A DNA stretch of 18,893 nucleotides, taken from the NCBI GenBank assembly GCA_964503475.1, contig CAZCZU010000044.1, positions 1 through 18,893 of the forward strand, in the 5' to 3' direction. The first letter of the stretch is position 1. Each line of letters starts with the position of its first letter. Positions 14,015-18,893 of this stretch are shown here, one piece after another. This DNA comes from CAZCZU01 sp964503475 (GTDB lineage Bacteria > Pseudomonadota > Zetaproteobacteria > Mariprofundales > Mariprofundaceae). The translations under genes were made by a program, and so were the position numbers. A model generated the notes under the pieces. The model was not told the origin of the DNA. It ran no database searches and saw only the letters and a program-made list of their open reading frames with translations.

Positions 14015-14043
14015 AGTGTAGCAAAGCGTCCCGACCAGGCCAG
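14015..14043 (-). promoter_or_regulatory. Possible leaderless promoter of the 143-residue gene
   Basis: On the minus strand TACACT (14020-14015; four of six to TATAAT) ends six bases before the ATG. The matching -35, CTGGCC at 17-base spacing, is poor (three of six). No Shine-Dalgarno is present. It is reported because it repeats the spacing seen at ftsE and bphO. Confidence 0.3.
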
Positions 14044-14051
14044 CATGGCAT

Positions 14052-14312
14052 TCACACGCCGCCCCGGGAGAGCACGAATCGGGTCAGCGAGGCGATGCTG
14101 TGGAAGTTGTCGCCGTTGATATCATGGCGCTCAATAGCGATCCCGAACTGCTCTTCAAGGAACATCACCACATCGATGATGCCCAGTGAATCGAGAAACC
14201 ACTCGTCGAGCAGATTGGTCTCTTCAGTCAGTTCGTTGCCCTGTCCCGGAAATTCGCTGGTCAGGAAGGTGTGAAGTCGTCCGGCCACCTCATTCGCATC
14301 CAATGCCATCAT
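14052..14312 (-). CDS. Acyl/peptidyl carrier protein (phosphopantetheine-binding)
   Basis: The 86-residue protein is a free-standing carrier. The DSL motif in EWFLDSLGIIDVVMFLEEQFGI (38-59) carries the phosphopantetheine-attachment Ser42, and the rest fits a four-helix carrier fold. Unlike primary fatty-acid ACP genes, it is not next to fab genes; instead it follows an AMP-forming ligase (19 bases upstream) and an MBOAT acyltransferase. It most likely receives an acyl or aminoacyl group from that ligase and presents it to the MBOAT, as DltC does in dlt systems. AAGGAG lies five bases before the first ATG; the second ATG directly after is the only alternative start. Confidence 0.9.
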   Translation of the reverse strand: MMALDANEVAGRLHTFLTSEFPGQGNELTEETNLLDEWFLDSLGIIDVVMFLEEQFGIAIERHDINGDNFHSIASLTRFVLSRGGV

Positions 14313-14331
14313 CCCCTCTCCTTATCTGTTG

Positions 14332-15855
14332 TCATCCCGACTGTAGCGCGCCGGGCTTCGGCGCGGAACCATCCGGTGCATAGTGAGCCGCCAGTTGTGC
14401 CCGGTGCGGCTTGCCCGATTCGGTCTTGGGAATCTCATCCACGACAATCACCCGGCGCGGCATCATGTAGCGCTCCAGCCGTTCCCGGGCCAGGGCATAG
14501 AGCGTGCGTTGCGACCAGTTAGTCGCATCTTCGGGCACAACAAAAAACCACACTTCATCGCCGATGATGCCCTTCGGATCGGGCATGCCGAGTACGACAT
14601 ACTCGACCACATCCGGCAATGCCCCCAGCTCCGACTCGACTTCGGCCGGATAGAAACTGAACCCAGCGGAGTGAATCTGATCGTCGCGGCGGCCGATGAA
14701 GGTGAGATGCCCATCGGCATCGAGGCGGCCGAAATCACCGGTATGCAGCCAGCCGTTGCGGATACGTTGCCTGTACAGCTCCGCCTTGCGCCAGTAGGCG
14801 GGCGCCAGATGCTCGCCCCGGATGGCAATCTCTCCCGTGGCACCGTCCGGTAACGGTTGCCCCTCTTCATCGACAATGGCGATCTCCACGCCTGCGACCG
14901 CCTTGCCGACGCTTCCTAATTTGTCGGACAATGCACCAATTTCGCCCAGCGTGGAGCGCGGACTTTCGGAAATACCGTAATGAACAAACAGGCGCGTTGA
15001 CTCCGGCAACAGCCCGCGCAGCCGCGCCATCTCGTCCGCTAGCAGGCTTGCGCTCCCGGTCTCCAGCGTGCTGCAGCCGGCCAGGGCCGGACGCACCCGC
15101 TCAGGCGCCATCTTCAACAGATAGCGCACCAGGGTCGGATGCAGGAACAGGCTGCGAATCTTCTGCTCCACCAGCACATCGAGGATGGCGTGGATGGAGA
15201 GCATGCCATCGCTGAAAATGAGATGGCCGCCGCACACAAGCACGGCCATGATGCGCTGCCAGCCATCCGAATGCGAAGCCGGGGCAATCAGCAACTCCCT
15301 ATCCCCCGGCGCCAGCTCTACGGCATTGGCCAGGTGTTCGGCAATGCGCATCTGCTGACCGTGCGAAATCACCACTCCCTTGGGCTGGCCGGTGGAGCCC
15401 GAGGAGTAGAGCAGCATCGCCGCATCCTTCGGCTCGATCCTGACCTGCTCCGGCTCTGCAACCTGCCCATTCTCATCGCCACCCGGCCACTGCAGCAGCG
15501 GCACGCCCTCAAGCTCCGGCATCGCCTCCGCCGAAATACAGAGTGCGGGCTCCGCATCCGAAACGATATGACGCAGGCGTTCCCGCCCGGTCGGCAACGT
15601 CAGCGGTACCGCGATCAGCCCCAGCGAAAAGCAGGCCAGTGAGGCAAGCACCTGGGCAATTCCGTTGGGAAACAACAGGATCACACGATCGCCTTGGCAC
15701 ATATTCCTGGCCGCCAGGTGCCGGGCGAGCCTTGCCACCTCCGTTGCCACCCCGGCGTAGCCAAGCTCCGTCTCGCCCTCGCTCAGGGCCGGAGCATCGC
15801 CGAGGGACTGCCAGCGCTGCTCAAGCGCACCATAGATGCCCGTCTTGTCATTCAT
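14332..15855 (-). CDS. AMP-forming acyl/aminoacyl ligase (ANL superfamily)
   Basis: The enzyme should adenylate a carboxylic acid and load it on the adjacent carrier protein. Numbered from the ATG at 15855 (507 residues), it has the phosphate-binding loop YSSGSTGQPKG (150-160), HYGISES (292-298) in place of the usual YGxTE, the ribose-binding Asp374 in HTGDFGRLD, the hinge GRRDDQ (388-393) and the catalytic lysine in TESGK (Lys482). The normally basic residue after the hinge (DxIK) is His here (DDQIHSAGF). The frame stays open to an ATG at 15873, but GAGGGAG nine bases before the second ATG makes 15855 the better start. It starts just after the MBOAT gene and is followed by the carrier gene. 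The substrate cannot be read from sequence; fatty acid, hydroxy acid or amino acid are all possible. Confidence 0.87.
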   Translation of the reverse strand: MNDKTGIYGALEQRWQSLGDAPALSEGETELGYAGVATEVARLARHLAARNMCQGDRVILLFPNGIAQVLASLACFSLGLIAVPLTLPTGRERLRHIVSDAEPALCISAEAMPELEGVPLLQWPGGDENGQVAEPEQVRIEPKDAAMLLYSSGSTGQPKGVVISHGQQMRIAEHLANAVELAPGDRELLIAPASHSDGWQRIMAVLVCGGHLIFSDGMLSIHAILDVLVEQKIRSLFLHPTLVRYLLKMAPERVRPALAGCSTLETGSASLLADEMARLRGLLPESTRLFVHYGISESPRSTLGEIGALSDKLGSVGKAVAGVEIAIVDEEGQPLPDGATGEIAIRGEHLAPAYWRKAELYRQRIRNGWLHTGDFGRLDADGHLTFIGRRDDQIHSAGFSFYPAEVESELGALPDVVEYVVLGMPDPKGIIGDEVWFFVVPEDATNWSQRTLYALARERLERYMMPRRVIVVDEIPKTESGKPHRAQLAAHYAPDGSAPKPGALQSG

Positions 15856-15884
15856 GCGTGTCGACTCCCTCATCCTTCACGTAC

Positions 15885-17597
15885 CTACAGGTGAATACCA
15901 AAGGCAATCAGAAACAACTTGCACTGATCCCACACCGTCGACCCCTCGGTCGTGCGGTTGAACACGTGGATCAGGGCAAAGAACTGCAGCGTGCAATAAG
16001 CGGCCAGCAGGTCGGTCAGCAGCCAGCGGTCGCGCGACCAGGGCTTTCTCTTCCGTTTGTGTTTCAACAGGTACAGTTCCGTGATGGCGATGCCGCCGCC
16101 GAGCAGCAGGTAATAGGGCCAGTGACCGGCCACATAGGCCAGCGCCTCCGGCTGCATGCCACGGTAGAAATTGATCTCGACCATGTGGCCCCAGACCATG
16201 TTACCCAGCCCCGCCGAGGCAAGCGTGGCCACAACAATGCGCGTTTTTCGATGCCTGCGGAAATAACGGAAGAAAACCGGATAATAAAAAGCGCGCACCA
16301 GGAATTCGCGGTAGTGGTAGGTGAAGCGTCCCCAGAAAGCGACCAGGTTGGTGGCCAGCCACGGCTTATCGAAGCTGGGGGCGACATCGTAGCCACACAG
16401 GCGCCAGACCCCGACCTTGAAATGGCCGACAGCGGCAAAAAAGATGAACCACTGGAACAGGTTCAGCATCGTCGCTGACAGCACCGATACGGTACTAATC
16501 TGCTCGCCTTTCATGTAGTGGCCGATCAGGTTCTGGGTGTTGCCGCCGTAGACCGGTATACCGGCCGACTCGAACAGCGCCACCACCGCATGGCGCAGCC
16601 AGTCACCGGCCACAAGATAGCCCAGTGCCAGCAACAGGATATGGGCACCGGCCATGACGATGGCATTCTTGTCGCGGCAGAGGAAGGTTTTGTTCAGGTA
16701 GGCGTAGCCCTGGCCGATACAGACCCGGTCCACCCAGTTGGGAATGCCGCCCGGCGAGATGAAGACGGCAAGATACTGCAGGTAGCCAAGCCTCGCCGGC
16801 ACTGCCCCGTCCTTGAAATCGATATGGTAGAGAATGATGCGTTCCCACTGGAAGAAAAAGAGCAACAGCCCCAGCGGCAGCAGCCATTCGTTATCGGCCG
16901 CCATGCCGTTGTAAACCGCGCCGGCGAACAGTACGATGATCGCCGACTGTGCGGCGGCTGCCCGCAGCAGTGCCCCCGTACGCTCGCGCTGCAGCAACGG
17001 CCAGGCCAACAGCAGGTAAGCTAACATCGACACCAGCGGCATCACGACCCAGCCGGTGAACGGATCGATACCCCAGCGTTGATCGCTGCTCATGGCCAGC
17101 CAGAAGAGGATGCCGGGCAGGGCGGCGAAGATCAGGTTGCGTCGCGGATGGAAGAGCAGGTAGAGGATGGTGTGCGTGCAGAGAAGCAACAGACATGCCC
17201 GGGTGCCGTACAAAATCCCGATCGCCAGGGTCGACCAGAACACCAGCGACGGCTGTTTGAAGCGCAACGGCAGGAAATAGGCACAGAGAAAGGCGGCCAC
17301 AAGAATCAGCAGGTAGCCCAAGCGTTCACTATCGTTGGAAGCAAGCAGACTGGTACGTTCGATGGTTACAAAAGAGCTGACATTGTGATCGCTGTCGAAC
17401 ACGTGAGTCGCAAAAATGCCGGCGCTCTCCGCCACCGACTGCGGCGACGGCAAACCGAAATAGAGATCGACATGGGTAAAGCAGTAGAAGTAGATGGCCA
17501 GCAACAGCAGCACGATCCCGACCACACGATAGTCGTGACGATCATTAAGCACTCGATCCGCATCGCTCACGCCACCAGCGACCAGTAGTCCCGACAT
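15885..17597 (-). CDS. MBOAT-like membrane O-acyltransferase (DltB/AlgI-type)
   Basis: The 570-residue protein has many membrane segments, spread from about 24 to the C-terminus. A stretch at 410-440 (DKPWLATNLVAFWGRF, then YREFLVRAFYYP) fits the MBOAT core signature, in which FWRRWH precedes W-RDY. His471 in GNMVWGHM is a candidate for the invariant MBOAT catalytic histidine. A loop at about 42-92 between the first two membrane segments is probably periplasmic. It would move an acyl group from a carrier across the inner membrane onto an envelope or secreted acceptor. It is longer than typical DltB (about 400). A Shine-Dalgarno GGAGG lies seven bases before the ATG. The ligase gene starts about 30 bases after its stop, and ispF ends 55 bases upstream. 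The family match was made by eye and is fairly but not fully certain. Confidence 0.75.
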   Translation of the reverse strand: MSGLLVAGGVSDADRVLNDRHDYRVVGIVLLLLAIYFYCFTHVDLYFGLPSPQSVAESAGIFATHVFDSDHNVSSFVTIERTSLLASNDSERLGYLLILVAAFLCAYFLPLRFKQPSLVFWSTLAIGILYGTRACLLLLCTHTILYLLFHPRRNLIFAALPGILFWLAMSSDQRWGIDPFTGWVVMPLVSMLAYLLLAWPLLQRERTGALLRAAAAQSAIIVLFAGAVYNGMAADNEWLLPLGLLLFFFQWERIILYHIDFKDGAVPARLGYLQYLAVFISPGGIPNWVDRVCIGQGYAYLNKTFLCRDKNAIVMAGAHILLLALGYLVAGDWLRHAVVALFESAGIPVYGGNTQNLIGHYMKGEQISTVSVLSATMLNLFQWFIFFAAVGHFKVGVWRLCGYDVAPSFDKPWLATNLVAFWGRFTYHYREFLVRAFYYPVFFRYFRRHRKTRIVVATLASAGLGNMVWGHMVEINFYRGMQPEALAYVAGHWPYYLLLGGGIAITELYLLKHKRKRKPWSRDRWLLTDLLAAYCTLQFFALIHVFNRTTEGSTVWDQCKLFLIAFGIHL

Positions 17598-17652
17598 CCC
17601 TTCCCCTCCGGCCGGATCAGGTGCCTATAGCTCCCGCTCAGCCCCCTCGTAT

Positions 17653-18132
17653 TTATTCTGAAATAAGCAGTACCACGGCCTGCGCGGCAATCCCCTCGCC
17701 GCGACCGGTGAATCCCAGCCGCTCGGTTGTTGTTGCCTTGATGTTCATCTCCCCGGCATCAATGCCGGCCACCTCCGCCAGCCGCTGGCGCATGGCCCCG
17801 ATGTAGGGCGCCAGCTTCGGCCGCTGGGCAATCACCGTGGCATCGACATTGCCGATCCGCCAGCCGCGCGATCCAATCTCCTCCATCACCGCCGACAACA
17901 GCTTCGTACTGTCGATCCCGGCAAAACGGGGATCGTTGTCGGGGAAATGGTGGCCGATATCGCCAAGCCCTGCCGCTCCGAGCAGCGCATCGCAGATGGC
18001 ATGGATCAACACATCGGCATCCGAGTGCCCGGCCAGCCCCAGTTCGAACGGAATCTCCACGCCCCCCAGCATCAGCGGCCGCCCTTCGCAAAAGGCGTGC
18101 ACATCGAAACCCTGCCCTACTCGCATTTTCAT
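17653..18132 (-). CDS. ispF: 2-C-methyl-D-erythritol 2,4-cyclodiphosphate synthase
   Basis: IspF cyclises CDP-methylerythritol 2-phosphate, releasing CMP, in the non-mevalonate isoprenoid pathway. The 159-residue product shows the metal-binding GQGFDVHAF (Asp10, His12), the AGHSDADVLIHAICDALLGA segment (its His near 44 completes the metal site), GDIGHHFPD and the C-terminal TTTERLGFTGRGEGIAAQAV, all hallmark IspF motifs. The first ATG shares ATGA with the end of ispD, and GGAGGGAG lies just upstream inside ispD. The gene pair ispD-ispF is a common proteobacterial arrangement. The MBOAT cassette begins 55 bases after the stop, with no terminator between. Confidence 0.98.
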   Translation of the reverse strand: MKMRVGQGFDVHAFCEGRPLMLGGVEIPFELGLAGHSDADVLIHAICDALLGAAGLGDIGHHFPDNDPRFAGIDSTKLLSAVMEEIGSRGWRIGNVDATVIAQRPKLAPYIGAMRQRLAEVAGIDAGEMNIKATTTERLGFTGRGEGIAAQAVVLLISE

Positions 18133-18821
18133 CCCTCTCCCTCCAGCACTCCGGCAAGCCAGGCCATATCCGCCGGCGTGGTCACCTTGCGATTCATGGC
18201 ATCGCCCCGACTGACATAGACCGGAAAGCCGGCCGCTTCCAGTACCGAGGCATCGTCCGTGTGCCGGTGCAGATGCTCGCGCTCTTTTTCCAGCGCCTCA
18301 ATGAACCAGCTGCGCCGCGCCACCTGCGGCGTCTGCACCGCCACAAGGGAGTCGCGCGCTGGCGTCTCCAGCACGCGATGTCCGGCCCCGACACGCTTGA
18401 TCGTATCGTGCACCGCTATGCCGGGAATCGCAGCCCCGTGCGCCTCTGCCATGTCGAGCACATCTTTCAGCAGGGCGGCGGAGGGAATCGGCCGTGCCGC
18501 ATCGTGCACCGCCACCATATCAATCGCATCCGGCATCGCGGCAAGCCCCCGTTGCATGGAGATCGAGCGTTCGGGCCCGCCGCTCACAGGCGGCAGCAAT
18601 TCGAACGAAAAGGCATGCCCGGCAACGATGCGCGCATAGTACTCATCGCCTTCGGGGATGACCGGCTGTACGGTCCGGATGCGCGGCTCGGCCGCAAGAT
18701 GTGCCAGGGTATGCAGCAACAGCGGCTTGCCGGCCACCGGCAGATACTGCTTGGGAGTCTCGCTCCCGAATCTGCGGCCGCTACCGGCCGCCAAAAGTAG
18801 TACGCCAACATTCATGGGCAT
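18129..18821 (-). CDS. ispD: 2-C-methyl-D-erythritol 4-phosphate cytidylyltransferase
   Basis: IspD joins CTP and methylerythritol 4-phosphate to give CDP-methylerythritol. The 230-residue product has the nucleotide-binding start VLLLAAGSGRRFG (about 7-19), the catalytic Lys24 in PKQYLP, GGPERSISMQRGL, and VAVHDAARP with the metal-binding Asp near 107, then DTIKRV, TPQ and TDDASVLE, in family order. The frame extends upstream to a TTG at 18851, but the family begins only a few residues before VLLLAAG. I therefore choose the ATG at 18821 (AGGT eight bases upstream); the ATG two codons later (18815) is equally possible. It overlaps ispF by four bases. Confidence 0.95.
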   Translation of the reverse strand: MPMNVGVLLLAAGSGRRFGSETPKQYLPVAGKPLLLHTLAHLAAEPRIRTVQPVIPEGDEYYARIVAGHAFSFELLPPVSGGPERSISMQRGLAAMPDAIDMVAVHDAARPIPSAALLKDVLDMAEAHGAAIPGIAVHDTIKRVGAGHRVLETPARDSLVAVQTPQVARRSWFIEALEKEREHLHRHTDDASVLEAAGFPVYVSRGDAMNRKVTTPADMAWLAGVLEGEG

Positions 18822-18847
18822 CGATTGTGACCTGACCGGAGAACAGG

Positions 18848-18893
18848 TCAATTCGCCATTTGCGCTATGCCTTTGCCCTGCTCGGGCACAGAT
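18848..18893 (-). CDS. Possible 3' end of an upstream gene, cut by the window edge
   Basis: On the minus strand one frame is open from the window edge for 14 codons and ends in TGA at 18850-18848, reading SVPEQGKGIAQMAN. The stop lies 26 bases before the ispD start, a plausible spacing for an upstream operon gene. The fragment is too short to identify or to prove as coding. Confidence 0.25.
   Translation of the reverse strand, partial: SVPEQGKGIAQMAN

Noticed and set aside
14052..17597. Naming the cassette genes dltA, dltB and dltC.
   Set aside because: The activities are parallel, but the substrate is unknown, the MBOAT is much longer than DltB and no DltD is present; gene symbols would overstate the evidence.

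Overview
The window is GC-rich, almost fully coding chromosomal DNA from a Gram-negative proteobacterium. An outer-membrane LPS-assembly lipoprotein (LptE), the order leuS-lptE-holA and the order ftsE-ftsX-rpoH all point to Proteobacteria. A gamma-, beta- or zetaproteobacterium-like lineage fits best, but I cannot assign a genus from sequence alone. All but two genes lie on the minus strand. I see no tRNA, rRNA, CRISPR array, insertion sequence or phage remnant. No gene-free stretch exceeds 300 bases.

Read in the direction of transcription (high to low coordinates), the minus-strand blocks are as follows. (1) ispD-ispF (18821-17653), two steps of the MEP isoprenoid pathway, preceded by what may be the last codons of another gene. 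(2) A three-gene acyl-transfer cassette (17597-14052): a DltB/AlgI-like MBOAT membrane acyltransferase, an AMP-forming ligase and a free acyl/peptidyl carrier protein, followed by a 143-residue protein of unknown function. It resembles the logic of dlt systems (activate, load onto carrier, transfer across the membrane). (3) ftsE-ftsX (12392-10838), then rpoH (10715-9897) with its own promoter, a perfect CIRCE operator and a terminator. (4) A heme oxygenase overlapping a bacteriophytochrome-diguanylate cyclase (9780-7002), a red-light to c-di-GMP module with its own chromophore supply. (5) leuS-lptE-holA-bioA-radical SAM (6161-41), tightly packed with overlapping or near-overlapping genes.

The two plus-strand genes are a small lipoprotein (6297-6740), divergent from leuS, and a zinc-ribbon/DUF3426 single-pass membrane protein (12482-13552), divergent from ftsE.

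The points most worth a second look are: the perfect CIRCE element on a sigma-70-like rpoH promoter, which suggests HrcA control of the heat-shock sigma factor; the MBOAT-ligase-carrier cassette of unknown substrate; and a recurrent arrangement at four genes without a Shine-Dalgarno sequence (ftsE, the DUF3426 gene, the heme oxygenase gene and the 143-residue gene). In each of these a -10-like hexamer ends exactly six bases before the ATG, as expected for leaderless transcripts.
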